Source: Gordius sp. MW1
Lineage: Eukaryota > Nematomorpha > Gordioida > Gordea > Gordiidae
Direction: 5' to 3'
NCBI GenBank assembly: GCA_964036665.1
Contig: OZ038528.1
Span: 25,717,245 to 25,781,244, forward strand
DNA length: 64,000 bases
Of this stretch, positions 26,201 to 37,196 are shown one piece after another. The translations under genes were made by a program, and so were the position numbers. The notes beneath the pieces are model-generated. The model was given only the letters and a program-made list of their open reading frames with translations, searched no databases and was not told the DNA's origin. Within the stretch, counting starts at the first letter, position 1, and every line of letters begins with the position of its first letter.

Positions 26201-26604
26201 GACCGTGCTTTTTTGGTCTCTAATTAGGTCATTTATTTGTGATCAGGGATGCGATCAGTAAGAAATTGTATTGGAATCTCCCTGATATGCCCTTATTCCC
26301 CACCACTACCACCACGACTAACTCTGGCAACGCTAACAACCACCACCCTGCATCCCATAGCACCACCACTAGCAACACCATAGGGTCACTGAGAGCTAAG
26401 TACGAATACACTCAATTAACATCACCTCCTCGTGGATGGGATAGTAATCCAGGGGGGCTTGACGTCTCTTACAATTTCGAATCTCAAAGCGTTTACGCAA
26501 AATTTAGATGTCGTGGCCTCAATCTAACTCCCATCGCCTTTTCGTTCCCAACCGATACTTTTACCCTGGCCGCGGTCAAAACTGGATTTTCTTCGGGTAC
26601 ATAG
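11247..26604 (+). CDS. FCHO: FCHO endocytic adaptor (F-BAR plus mu-homology domain)
   Basis: Membrane-bending nucleator of clathrin-coated pits. Exons join in phase: 11247-11273, 11425-11516, 11651-11734, 11805-11946, 12686-12757, 12834-12920, 13014-13038, 13103-13182, 13375-13473, 13661-13757, 14278-14373, 14700-14897, 15301-15433, 15504-15564, 15638-15715, 15837-15876, 15980-16107, 16593-16636, 17164-17244, 18242-18459, 18618-18766, 19929-20281, 21065-21220, 23877-24060, 25133-25449, 26247-26604; total 1132 aa. The N-terminal F-BAR reads MKEFSLHFWGEKNNGFEV, later LIDQFVDHRQTGTQKP. The linker holds VDAEGYSIKPP, the acidic-serine ESSSSNSESESDS and VSMDELKKSVDRLVISP, all FCHO-typical. The mu-homology domain includes LDLLKYQV, a TCSWKHNPTARTVELRINY stretch, WDAISKKLYWNL and GSLRAKYEY. 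It is longer than vertebrate FCHO (800-890 aa, from memory), mainly in the linker. Least certain are 16593-16636 and 17164-17244, chosen because they alone restore phase. Introns carry many MITEs. Confidence 0.93.
14042..14207. mobile_element. GTTGTAAAAACGG palindromic MITE, right half
   Basis: Contains TTTATGTTTGGTCG, GGTAGACCGAACAAAACTC and the end CCGTTTTTACAACACTAG. The left end is lost. FCHO intron. Confidence 0.6.
14992..15115. mobile_element. GTTGTAAAAACGG palindromic MITE, left half
   Basis: Begins AGTGTTGTAAAAATAGCTGG and continues TTTTGTTTGGTCG. It has no matching right terminus nearby. FCHO intron. Confidence 0.6.
16180..16530. mobile_element. TIR element in FCHO intron
   Basis: Ends are inverted copies of each other: GGGCTTGTCTTAATATCGG at the left and CCGATATTAAGACGAGCTC at the right. 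TTAG lies just outside or at each edge (before GGCTTG, and after GAGCTC), a possible 4-bp target duplication. About 350 bp, no ORF. Confidence 0.65.
16672..17069. mobile_element. hAT-like MITE (TAGACTGCTCAT family)
   Basis: Starts CATAGACTAGATAGACTGCTC and ends ATGAGCAGTCTATTTAGTC, inverted copies of the same terminus. The interior matches the copy at 30703-31147, including TAACGAGGAAGGT and AAAATGGTGGA. It sits in an FCHO intron. Confidence 0.7.
17252..17697 (-). pseudogene. LINE reverse transcriptase C-terminal fragment
   Basis: The minus strand reads YGSETWALNTREGKLLQA, EMRMIGSSLGYTKLDH, RLRWYGHILRRD and PGKRGRGRPRVTW. This is the conserved tail after the reverse transcriptase domain in RTE/CR1-type LINEs, where the RLRWYGH and RGRPRxxW motifs are standard. 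The upstream catalytic YxDD region is absent, so it is a 5'-truncated copy. It lies antisense in an FCHO intron. A stop codon follows at the 3' end. Confidence 0.8.
18028..18166. mobile_element. GTTGTAAAAACGG palindromic MITE
   Basis: Starts CTAGTGTTGTAAAAACGG and ends CCGTTTGTACAACACTAA, an inverted pair. About 140 bp, FCHO intron, 75 bp before the next FCHO exon. Confidence 0.75.
18791..18999. mobile_element. GTTGTAAAAACGG palindromic MITE
   Basis: Starts ATGTTGTAAAACGACTGGG and ends CCCAGCCGTTTTTACAGCA. The interior TTTAGTCGAC / GTCGACTAAA-type words make most of the element self-complementary. It begins 25 bp after an FCHO exon end. Confidence 0.75.
19667..19817. mobile_element. GGGCGTAGCC MITE copy
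   Basis: CATGGGCGTAGCCAACATTGG at the left; ends TTGGCTACGCCC. FCHO intron. Confidence 0.75.
20325..21010. repeat. Degraded relative of the 8849-9316 long-TIR element
   Basis: CATCCCGTGATCTGACCAAT at 20325 and GATAGCGGATGTGTTTTTTT near 20980 correspond to the two termini at 8849 and 9316. Between them lies a left-end fragment of the GCTATGCAATTTATGGGC repeat (about 20568). The three short open frames here are repeat-derived and not FCHO exons. Confidence 0.5.
21229..21398. mobile_element. GGGCGTAGCC MITE, family reference copy
   Basis: A well-preserved copy. TIRs are CATGGGCGTAGTCAGG and CCTGGCTACGCCCATG. The interior is always ordered the same way: GGCAGGGAGGGCGGCTGCCCC, TCCAAAAATTCTT, TTATGGCTAAAATTT, TTGCCCCTCCCTAAATCA, then TAAATCCAATCCTGG. 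About 150-190 bp, non-coding. At least 18 recognisable copies lie in this window, in both orientations. This one starts 7 bp past the splice donor of the FCHO exon ending at 21220. Confidence 0.85.
21504..21740. mobile_element. hAT-like MITE (TAGACTGCTCAT family), partial
   Basis: One terminus, CATAGACTGCTCATGTCATA, followed by family interior on the opposite strand (CCACCATTTTGAA, AAATGATTATTCA). The other terminus is missing. FCHO intron. Confidence 0.55.
21747..22062. repeat. Tandemly doubled GCCCGATTCGCGCG repeat
   Basis: Two successive copies (from about 21747 and 21890) of GGCTAAATTCTGAA-like sequence, GCCCGATTCGCGCGAAAA, GTAGATGCCC and GGGGTAAAATAGCTTTTTC, followed by ATATCGGACATTTC and CATACATACAAGGCTGAAG. 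The same block occurs in reverse complement at about 32985-33290 and partly at 50400-50500. No ORF; dispersed repeat of unknown class. Confidence 0.65.
22095..23541. mobile_element. piggyBac-like element, decayed, in FCHO intron
   Basis: TTAA at 22095-22098 and TTAA at 23538-23541 flank perfect 17-bp inverted termini, CACTTCAGAGGTTGGGT and its complement at 23521-23537. TTAA target duplication is the hallmark of piggyBac transposons. Subterminal GGGGTTATAATGACCCC also recurs inverted (GGGGTAATTATAACCCC). The 1.44-kb length is shorter than an intact autonomous element, and the transposase remains only as a fragment (22847-22963). Confidence 0.75.
22847..22963 (+). pseudogene. piggyBac transposase N-terminal remnant
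   Basis: A 38-codon open stretch reads TPLDCFKLLITDEIIKSRV, matching the family pattern Pxx(F)xLffTDEIIxxIV near the start of the DDE_Tnp_1_7 (piggyBac) domain, from memory of the family. It ends at a stop, and the catalytic aspartate region is not found. It lies inside the TTAA-flanked element. Confidence 0.5.
23690..23770. mobile_element. hAT-like MITE terminus fragment
   Basis: CAAAATGGCGGAAAAACGC, then TTGATGAGCGGTCTATCTAG: the right terminus of the TAGACTGCTCAT family. It lies about 100 bp before an FCHO exon. Confidence 0.5.
24151..24865. mobile_element. Foldback subfamily of the GTTGTAAAAACGG MITE
   Basis: The left arm (GGTGTTGTAAAAACC, CCTTTCAGTGTTAGGTGAA, GGTGAATTATTTTGGTCGACC) is mirrored by the right arm (GGTCGACCAAATAATTTCACC, TTCACCTAACACTGAAAGG, CGTTTTTACAACACTAA). 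Arms are about 170 bp with about 330 bp between. A further short terminus (CCAGCCGTTCTTACACAAC) follows. Related sequence at 49110-49384. Open frames inside are shadows of the repeat. FCHO intron. Confidence 0.7.
25512..25670. mobile_element. GTTGTAAAAACGG palindromic MITE
   Basis: Starts CGTTGTAAAAACGGCTGGG and ends CCCAGCCGTTTTAACAACG. It starts about 60 bp after an FCHO exon. Confidence 0.8.
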
Positions 26605-26826
26605 TGGTGTTGTATGAAGGGCTGGGCTTTGTTTGGTCCACCTTTGGTTTTGGTCGGCTAAATATAAGCAGACCATAGGTTTGAAAACAGACCAAGGATT
26701 TGAAATTTTTTGGTATATTTATGCGACTTGGAAAGATAGATCAAAAAATCTTTGGTTTGTTTATGTTTAGTCGACTAAAACCAAAGAGGTCGACCAAACA
26801 AAACCAGCCTTTTTTAAAACACTAGT
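26605..26826. mobile_element. GTTGTAAAAACGG MITE abutting the FCHO stop codon
   Basis: Begins TGGTGTTGTATGAAGGGCTGG directly after the FCHO TAG and ends AAAACACTAG. The FCHO polyadenylation signal candidate lies just beyond, so this element would form the 3' UTR. Confidence 0.7.
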
Positions 26827-26848
26827 ATACAGCTCACTTCCTCCGATG

Positions 26849-26854
26849 AATAAA
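26849..26854 (+). terminator. Candidate polyadenylation signal of FCHO
   Basis: AATAAA 245 nt after the FCHO stop, directly beyond the 3' UTR MITE. Confidence 0.45.
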
Positions 26855-27056
26855 ATATTTTTCGGTGCCATATGAAAAGAGTTTTGAGAGATTAGACTTT
26901 TAATTTCGTTAAATACAATACCATAGATTAAATTTTTATTGGACTTGATTGATGATCGCTAAGAAAAAAATTTGGGGTAATGCTCCATGATGGACTTGTA
27001 TTTTTTGTTTAAGAAGTTGGCCACACTCGTGTTTCCTGTTACTGAGAGTAGAAGTT

Positions 27057-27223
27057 GGTGTAGTAAAAACGGCTGGGTTTTCTTTGGTCGACCTTTCGTT
27101 TTGGTGGACTAAGCATTGGTTTGTTTTTCTTAGTCGACCACAAGGCTTAGTCGGAATTTTAAAAACAGTCCAGAGTCGACCGTTAGTCGACCAAATAAAA
27201 CCCGCCCGTTTTTGCAACACTAG
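27057..27223. mobile_element. GTTGTAAAAACGG palindromic MITE
   Basis: Starts GGTGTAGTAAAAACGGCTGGG and ends CCCGTTTTTGCAACACTAG. Confidence 0.75.
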
Positions 27224-27494
27224 TGTAAGTTGCTGCTTTAAGTTTTTATAAAATCGACGCGGAGACTTTAAAATATGTTTTGGCATTTTATTTCCATTTT
27301 ATTTAATGTAGGGAAATATACGTGCTTGAGCACGTAATATGATCACGAAGCATACCCAGGCATCGATACACATTAGAAGATCACAAAAAATATTTACATT
27401 GACTCATGTTATATGCACATAAAAATCATGAATAATAAAATTATTATCAACTCTTAAAATGTGTAGTTTATTATTTTGTACAATTAAAACCATG

Positions 27495-27683
27495 CTTAGG
27501 CGTAGCTAGGGGGTGTCAGGGAGGGACGGCTGCCCCCTCTAAATCCAAAAATTATTGAAAATTAATACAATTATGACTAGCAATTACTAAAAATGATCAT
27601 TTTGCTCCTCCCTAAATCATTATTGCTCCCCCCTAAATCATTATTGCTCCCCCCCTCTAAACCTAATCCTGAATACGCCTATT
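27495..27683. mobile_element. GGGCGTAGCC MITE copy with internal duplication
   Basis: Left end TTAGGCGTAGCTAGG, right end CCTGAATACGCC. The motif CCCTAAATCATTATTGCTCC is duplicated in tandem inside, lengthening this copy. Confidence 0.7.
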
Positions 27684-27856
27684 AAACCATGAATGACTTC
27701 TGTTCAATCCATCTAAGTAGGGGTTTAGCTTTCAATTAATGTAAAATAAACGAGTAAATTTATTAATCCTAGCTTAAAAAATAACTCTAAAAAAAATTCG
27801 GGAAACCCTTTAGGAGATATTTATTTTATAAAAGATTGATTTCGAATCGTATTTAA

Positions 27857-28121
27857 AAAACTCGGGCCTTCGGCCCTCGTGGGAAGGGGGAGAAGGGAAG
27901 GGAAAGGGGGACGACTCATCTGTACTTCGTATAAATGTATCATATTTGCTATGCAATTTATGGGCGAGAAAGGTGGGAAGGGGCGAGAATGCCTATAGGG
28001 GGGTATTAAATGCCTAATGATTAATTAATTATTTATACAAATTTTCCATTTATAGGCAAAATTTAATATAGCATTGGTAATTCACATCACTTGTATGTTA
28101 CCTTTTTTTCTCTCTTTTTTT

Positions 28122-28158
<37 letters not shown>

Positions 28159-29526
28159 ATTGATAATGGTCGCTGGACGACCGAAATATCTAAACCCATT
28201 TCCACCCTCGCATTTTATCAATCCTAAACTACCATTATTGGAAACTAACTTTATAAATTATAATGGATTGATAGTACATAAATACAGGCAAAATGTAATA
28301 TAGGCAAGGGTTATGGTTTTAGTGTTTGCATCTAGTTGCGTATTACATTAGTTTTTATGGCCTTTAGTGATTATGGGTCTAACAAACATTATATTAAACA
28401 TCACAATGTTAAGAATTTGCAGAATTGTTGGGAGAAATTTTTTGCTGAATTTGAACAATTTTTAATTAAAAAAATCAAAAATTTAGCCAATGGTCATTTT
28501 TTCTCCCTTGGTCAGTACCAACAGATACTCTATAAGTCAATAATAGCCAAAAAAACGGAAAAAAAAATTTTGATGCACATTTTGGCCAATGGTCATTTTT
28601 TTCCATTGGTCAGCAGCCAGGACACGGTAAAAGTGGATATAAATTCATAATAGTCAAAAAAAACGAAAAAAAAATTTTCGAATCACATTTTGGCCAATGA
28701 TCATTTTATTCCATTGGTCAGCAGCCAGCGGACGGCCAAAAAGTCATAATAGCAATGGTAGTAACAGGAACAATCATAATAGTCAAAAAAAAAAGAAAAA
28801 AAATTTTCGAATCGCATTTTGGCCAATGGTCATTTTTTCCATCGGTCAGGAGCCAGCGGACGGCCAAAAATTCTTATTATCAATGATTGTAACAAGAACA
28901 ATCATAAGAGTCAAAAAAAACTCCGGGATTCTAAGCCAAAAACTAGTTAAATTGCATAGCAATTAAAAGTAAACAACTTTTATTTATTTTTATTATATAA
29001 CATTGGTCAGCAGCCAGCGGACGGCCAAAAAGTCATAATAGCAATGGTAGGAACAGGAACAATCATAATAGTAAAAAAACGAAAAAAATAATTTCGATTC
29101 ACATTTTGGCCAATGGTCATTTTTTCCATCGGTCAGGAGCCAGCGGACGGCCAAAAATTCTTATTATCAATGATAGTAACAAGAACAATCATAAGAGTCA
29201 AAAAAAACTCCTGGATTCTAACTAAAAAACTAGTTAAATTGCATAGCAATTAAAAGTAAACAACTTTTATTTATGTTTATTATATAACTAGTTAAATTGC
29301 ATAGCAATTAAAAGTAAACAACTTTTATTTATGTTTATTATATAATAGATAATTTAACAAATCTTATATATAACACACCGAGGGAGATAGAGATGAGGGG
29401 TGGGGCACCTCTTTCATGCATTAATTTAAAAAAGCGATAACCTAATATACCCAATGCAAATAGATAGGGAGGATACAACGGACGGACGGACACCAAAAAA
29501 CGAGCCCATAAATTGCATAGCAATTA
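27857..29526. repeat. Composite element with GCTATGCAATTTATGGGC ends
   Basis: After a lead stretch (GGGCCTTCGGCCCTCG, about 27862) comes TTGCTATGCAATTTATGGG (27946). The far end is its inverse, CCCATAAATTGCATAGCAA (about 29506-29526). Inside are at least five units of GGCCAATGGTCATTTTTT ... CCATTGGTCAG ... GCCAGCGGACGGCCAAAAA, each with a short self-complementary core, and three units of ACTAGTTAAATTGCATAGC (28945, 29229, 29287). Open frames here are repeat-derived. The same layout recurs at 47262-48242 and 50600-51663. Confidence 0.65.
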
Positions 29527-29823
29527 ATTGGGTCTAAGTTTGCCTGTTGCAAAAAAGTCTTTTCCATAGATGTATGCTTAATACCATTTCTTTGCCAATT
29601 AAAGAGTTTCGATTCGTATGTATAGAAGTAGCAATTAAATTAACTTTATATTTAAAGCATCATTTTAAATTATATGTGGCTTTTCAATCTGTAAAAACAT
29701 CTTTTCATTTTACTGTAACTTCAGCAACATTAAAATTATTTCCTAAAAACATTCTACTTTTTATTAATTAATTAACTCTTTTTTTCCTAACAGACAGGTG
29801 TTAGCAAGCTACTGGCTGAGGTA

Positions 29824-29940
29824 CATAGGCGTAGCCAGGGGAGGTAGGTAGGGGTACCTGCCCTACTCAAAACCCATTTTTTTATATATTATGGCTAAAA
29901 TTTTTAAGAAAATTGTGATTGCCCCTCCTAGAGGGCTTCT
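29824..29940. mobile_element. GGGCGTAGCC MITE, truncated
   Basis: CATAGGCGTAGCCAGGGGAG and the ATGGCTAAAATTTTT core. The right terminus is missing. Confidence 0.6.
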
Positions 29941-30702
29941 TAAAGTAGTCACACGTACTCGAACATGAGGCTTGTGCATTAAGATAATTCCAAACTGATA
30001 AAATTTAAAACATCATTTAGTTAATATCTTTGAAAGTAAAACTTTTCACATTTGAATTTATTTTTCAATGTAAAATTTTGCTATTAAGAATCCGGCATCT
30101 GCATGCCTGAGTTATTTTTGATTTGCGGTTGATTTTGCAGGCATAAACATTATAAAAATAAATCATTAATATAAAAATTTTGGATTTATCTATCAATTAA
30201 AAAAGCGATTAGGTTTTAAAAACAAGTTAAATTTCAATCGCTCACTGATTTTTATCCTACTGCATGTAATGAGAAATCAACCATTATATAAAGAAGCATA
30301 GTTTTGGGGAAAAAACATACTACTTTTATCTTTTTAAATTATAATAAAAGCTTGAATACAGTCAGAATTGCTCAGGTAAGAATCATGGGCCCTGGTCACT
30401 TAAGCGATTTTCAACCTTCATTCAATTGTATTTTATTAAACGTATTAGCTTTATTTTTAGCAATAATGTCTTTTTTATACTATACTAGCTGTGCCCGGCC
30501 AAGGTTGCTTTGGCTTAGTCCCTTATTAGCTAAATAACTGTAAGAGAGTCATCGCACTTTTTGACCTATAAAAATAAAAAATACCAAATAAATATTTAAA
30601 ACGGTTGTAAATCTATTCAATCGTTTATAAATATACCTTTGTAGGTGTTTAAGCCTACTTTATTCTAACTAAAGGAACTTTATTAATATCAAAAGATATA
30701 AT

Positions 30703-31147
30703 CATAGACTAGATAGACTGCTCATCAACGCACAAAATGTGTACACTTTTTCCACCATTTTGAAACGAGGATTGTAACGTTGTGAGCATATAGAAGTTAG
30801 TAATTTTCGCAAATTAAATAATTTTAAAAAGGTAAATAAAAAAATAATAAAGTGGGTAGATATCAAAAACAGCATTTTAAAATAAATATCATTTAAAAAA
30901 TACATAAAAATTAAAAAATGTAAAAACTGCGATTAAAGTTTGTTTAATAATATAGTGCCATCAATATTTTGTATAATATTAATTTATTGCCGTTTTTTTA
31001 ATTTATAAACTAATGAGGAAGGTAAATTGACTGTTATAGGGCAAAATTACAGGTTAAAATACACCAAATACACTCTTCAAAATGGAGGAAAATTAGACAC
31101 ACAATTACCCATATTCAACACATGGCATGAGCAGTCTATAGTCTAAG
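30703..31147. mobile_element. hAT-like MITE nested in the 5' LTR
   Basis: Comparison of the two LTRs fixes its ends exactly. GATATAAT is present once in the 3' LTR and twice here (30695-30702 and 31148-31155). Termini CATAGACTAGATAGACTG and CAGTCTATAGTCTAAG are inverted. The 8-bp duplication points to the hAT superfamily. 445 bp, no transposase. Confidence 0.85.
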
Positions 31148-31579
31148 GATATAATATAATAATCATAATCGATGGCTACGCATTCGTTTATATATCGTAC
31201 TTTTGAGGTTAATATGCATAACTCGTACGTTAGTTGGGGACTATTCAAATTATAATGATTGTGAATAGAATAAGGCGGAGTATAAAAAGTGTGTATTCAA
31301 ATCGAGTAAGAAGGAGTGTGTCCTCTCTTCTAAGGTAACTATAATTTCCCTACAGATACTCCCCTTCTTAAAAAATTGCATAGCAATTCAAAAAAAAAGA
31401 ATAATTTGCATTGTTTCGCCGAAATTGTAGTCCTTGCTCTTAAAGGCCGTGAAGGTTTGTGTTGTGTTGTTTGTGATGGCCGTGTTGAGTAGTGGACAAT
31501 TTCAATTCGGCAGACGTTGCAAAAGACATTGTTTAGCGTAGTAAGGCGTTTAGATTTTCATCGTAATCGCACCCAGATA

Positions 31580-31717
31580 GTTAGGTTCGTTCCACATATT
31601 GGGACACATTTACCTTGGGATTGTGGTTAGGTTCGTTCCACATATTGGGACACATTTACCTTGGGATTGTAGTTAGGTTCGTTCCACATATTGGGACACA
31701 TTTACCTTGGGATTGTA
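31580..31717. repeat. 46-bp tandem repeat, three units
   Basis: Units start with GTTAGGTTCGTTCCACATA at 31580, 31626 and 31672, almost identical. It lies in the interior of the miniature LTR element. Confidence 0.85.
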
Positions 31718-32984
31718 GTTAGATGAAGGATTGTATGGTTTGAGAACCTAGTGCCCAAAAATAATTAAAGGTACTGTTATGGGGAAAATAAAAACAAAAA
31801 TGAAGCGTTGGGGTTATAAAATTTTTTTTTTTGGGGGGGGGGGGAATCAAATACATTCGGCTCCCCCCGTTAAGCGGGGTCACCAATTGTAGGTGTTTAA
31901 GCCTACTTTATTCTAACTAAAGGAACTTTATTAATATCAAAAGATATAATATAATAATCATAATCGATGGCTACGCATTCGTTTATATATCGTACTATCG
32001 AGGTTAATATGCATAACTCGTACGTTAGTTGGGGACTATTCAAATTCTAATGATTGTGAATAGAATAAGGCGGAGTATGAATAGTGTGTATTCAAATCGA
32101 GTAAGAAGGAGTGTGTCCTCTCTTCTAAGGTAACTATAATTTCCCTACACCTTTTCCTATTATAAAACAATATAATATATATTTACATTATACTATTCCT
32201 GTGAATAGTATTTCTTTTTATTTAAGTATTTCTTTTTATTTAATTTGAGTGACACCATTTTAGTATTATTAAAATAATTCTGATCGGGTCCTCCCCCAAA
32301 AAGGGAGGACTGAATTACATTTATAAGTAAGGAATACCCAAGATGAAAATTTATTTTTTCTTTTCACAACTACAAAATTTATTACGACTCTTTCAACTAA
32401 CTATATATTATAACATCTAGTATTTAAAGCAGTAACAATAATGATCAGGGATGAGGTAATCAGATTAGGCGTAAATAACGATAGAGCACAAATAATAATG
32501 ATAAGCGAAGTGGTAACAATCTATATTTAGCGAAGTGGTATATGTAAAATCATCGTTACGCGTAAAATCAATTTGTATATGATTGGGGTGAGAATAAACA
32601 ACTTGGCACATTTCCAAAAGTAAAAGAGGTCATAAAAATAGAAGTAAGCGGGGGAGGGAAGTTTAGAATAAAGCAATATAAATCAATCACATACATAATA
32701 TAGCATTCTCTAATTTAAATTATACAATAATACCATTATTTTATTTTTCGAGATAGCTGATTTATTTGAAATACAATTTTCTTTAATATAATAAAATAAT
32801 TAATTGAAGGATGGATAATTATTAAAAATATGCTTCAATGATCGGCCACGTGATAATAATGGCAAATATTGCATAATTTAAATTTATTTATTTAATTTAA
32901 ATAGTTTGTTAAACCCCAATAATTTTGACCGTATACTGTAACATTTTTATTAAACTTTTAAATATCTAATTCGAAAAAACTTAA

Positions 32985-33290
32985 GCCTTGTATGTATGAT
33001 GTCATAATTGTATATGATGCTATAAATGAAACTTGCCGGGAAATGTCCGATATTTTTAAAACGAAAAGGTATTTTAGGCATGTGAAAAAGCTATTTTACC
33101 CCTGCCGCCCTGGGCATCTACGGCTAAATTTTCGCGCGAATCGGGCCGGTAGTTTCAGAATTCAGCCCTTTTTTAAAACTAAAAGGTTAGGATTCTGCAA
33201 AAGCTATTTTACCCCTGGCCGCCATGGGAACCTACGGGTTCGCGCGAATCGGGCCGGTAGTTTCAGAATTTAGCCCTTTCATACATACAC
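32985..33290. repeat. Reverse copy of the GCCCGATTCGCGCG repeat
   Basis: CCTTGTATGTATGATGTC, then GGAAATGTCCGATATTTTT, GCATCTACGGCTAAATTTTC and CGCGCGAATCGGGCC, with the last part doubled (33130 and 33245). This is the inverse of 21747-22062. Confidence 0.65.
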
Positions 33291-33479
33291 ACATACATAC
33301 ACTTTACTTTATATATATAAATTTATTAAATTAGTTAATAATTATTGCGATCTTTAGTTATCTTGAATGTGGGCTGGATTTTGGTTTAACAAATACCTAT
33401 CTCGCCAAGAATCTAGAAAATTAACTTCAACGGTATGTATGGCGGAAACATGAACAATTAAGGCAAAGTAAGAGCAAAG

Positions 33480-33790
33480 CTTGGCTACAATGGAGATGGC
33501 AATGTTAAGGTGGATTTTTGGAATAAGCAAGATGGGCCATATTTAAAAAATGGATAAACTTATTGTAGTTACGATTCAGAGAAAGTTGGTGCAAGATGAT
33601 TGAGATGGTATGGCCATTTGATAATGGAAGAAAGTCACCTGGCAGACGTATCAAGAAGGTGCAAGTCGAAGGTAAGCAAAAGAGACAGAGACCTAAGCCG
33701 ACATGGATAAAATAAATATGGATTTGAAAAGGTAGAGCTAAAGAAAGGCTGGTGTAAGTGCTGGAAACTACTGAGTGAGTTGACCAGTAA
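33480..33790 (+). pseudogene. LINE C-terminal fragment, frameshifted
   Basis: Reads MEMAMLRWIFGISKMGHI in one frame, then LRWYGHLIMEESHLA and KKVQVEGKQKRQRPKPTW in others. These are the same ordered motifs as at 17252-17697 (EMxMLRW, RWYGH, RxRPxxxW). Stops and shifts show decay. Catalytic RT parts are absent. Confidence 0.65.
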
Positions 33791-34252
33791 TTCTGACAAA
33801 TAGCTATCGGAGAAAAACTGAAGAGCTCTAACATGAGCGAAAGCGTTATATGTATGTTATTATTTTCGACTTGCATGTTAAAAAAGATAAGAAAATGTTT
33901 GAGGTAATTAGCTTCTAATTAATATCGCCCCTAGATGGCAGTAACTAGATTAAACTTGTTGAAATTATAGGGAGAACATATATTTTATTACCGCAAAATA
34001 TAGCGAGCCTAAGTAAAACTAGAATAATAGTGGTAAGTTGATGCGAAAAAAAATGCTGCTGGACCAGAGTTTTGGAGTGAAGCATAGTTAGAAAGTTAAG
34101 TGAACAAATCCTCTGGTGATTCTAATAATGAAAAAATAATAGTAATTATCGAAGGAATGATTTGGTATCGTCTATTCATAATAATAAAAAATAATATTTT
34201 TCGTCACTAGTAAAATGCCGCTCCATTTTTTTACAACCAGGTGATCGGCAAA

Positions 34253-35911
<1,659 letters not shown>

Positions 35912-35976
35912 AGGAGGAAATACAGAAAATTAGATTATATACAATTTTACCTGTAAAGTTGGTTAATATATTATTT

Positions 35977-35982
35977 AATAAA
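35977..35982 (+). terminator. Candidate polyadenylation signal of YIPF
   Basis: AATAAA 66 nt after the stop codon of the YIPF gene. Confidence 0.45.
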
Positions 35983-36790
35983 TTGTTATTGTTTGTTGCT
36001 AGTTTATCAATAGTTTTTATATATTAAAAATGTTATAATGATTGTTATTAATATCATGCATAGTTAACCCAGTTATCATAGGTATCAAAAGTTGTTTTGA
36101 GAAAAAATGTGTGAAGTTAGGCCGGTAGGGGTATAATTTATGGAGTTGGAAAATCATCAAAAAATGCTGAGCACTTTAGTAATGGGAACTATTATTATTA
36201 ATGTATTAAGTAGTTGGTTTCTAATGGGAACTATTGAGAAATTCCTTGTTTATTACGTGTAATTATTGTGTGTAAAAATCTCACAATTGATTGCGTTTAG
36301 GCTTATGGATTTTGACTTAACTTATTCATTTTTTGCCGATACTAACGGTCTACTAAAGGAAAAGGCATAAAAGCAGAGATTTTAGTGGTGATGTCATAGG
36401 CGTAGCCAAGGCCCCTCCCCCATAAGCGTCGTGTGCTCTGAGGTGTCATTTCATATTTGAGCATATAACCAATAACGATCAAAAATACAAATTCTGCCAT
36501 TTTTGGTAATCAATAAGCATTTGCTTTTGGTTGTTTTCATACACATCAAAAAGAAACCTTTTAATATACTGTGTAATAGTTTGAGGAAGACAAATTTTTT
36601 TTGATTAGTTAGAATATCTTTGATTTAAGGTAAACTACCCTTTACGACAAAAACAATGAAAGTTTATAGTTTTTATAAATTAAATTCACGATATTAACGA
36701 CTATTTTGCTGATATTTTCTTAATCAGTTAGACAATAAAATACTTCAAAGCTTAGTGTCTATTTTTGTAAAAAAAAATTGTAAAATATCC

Positions 36791-36927
36791 ACGGGCCTAG
36801 CCAGGGGGCAGGGAGGGGCAGTTGCTCCCCTCTAAATCCATAAATTCTTCAAATTTCAAAATAATAACATTTTGCCCCTCCCTAAATCATTAGTCCCCCT
36901 CTAAGTCAAATCCTGGCTACGCCTATG
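36791..36927. mobile_element. GGGCGTAGCC MITE between convergent genes
   Basis: ACGGGCCTAGCCAGGGGG at the left; ends CCTGGCTACGCCTATGG. A fragment of the same family lies at about 36396-36421. Confidence 0.75.
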
Positions 36928-37012
36928 GCAATATCTCTTTATTTTGAATACATAAGAGTTAGGAAAACTAAAGCTTATGACATTAAATGAATAAGTACGA
37001 CTTAAAATGCAT

Positions 37013-37018
37013 TTTATT
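37013..37018 (-). terminator. Candidate polyadenylation signal of the carbonic anhydrase
   Basis: TTTATT on the plus strand (AATAAA on the coding strand), about 180 nt past the stop codon at 37197-37199. Confidence 0.3.
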
Positions 37019-37196
37019 AGCTAAAGAGGTAAGCAAAGGTGATAGATTAGAAGATAAGAATAACATAAATGAAGGGGCATATTTGGTTTGTACATCTTGT
37101 GTGTATATCTCTTATAAATATTATAATAACATAAACATTTCAATTGCACAAATGATAATAATAGTAATAATAAAAAATAAAATATAGCGGAAGTCG

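Larger units (their letters stand above)
30640..32149. mobile_element. Miniature LTR retroelement
   Basis: Two direct repeats begin TGTAGGTGTTTAAGCC and end TTTCCCTACA. The 3' LTR is 31888-32149 (262 bp). The 5' LTR is 30640-31354 because it holds a 445-bp insertion. CCTT occurs immediately before the first and after the second, a 4-bp target duplication. The interior (31355-31887, about 530 bp) has no coding sequence. It includes a GC-rich hairpin near its 3' edge (CTCCCCCCGTTAAGCGGGG) and G-runs that could act as the polypurine tract. This is a TRIM-like non-autonomous LTR element. The strand of transcription is not certain. Confidence 0.8.

Noticed and set aside
28091..28303. Phe/Leu-rich open frame
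   Set aside because: Translation of a T-rich tract within a repeat; no protein signature.
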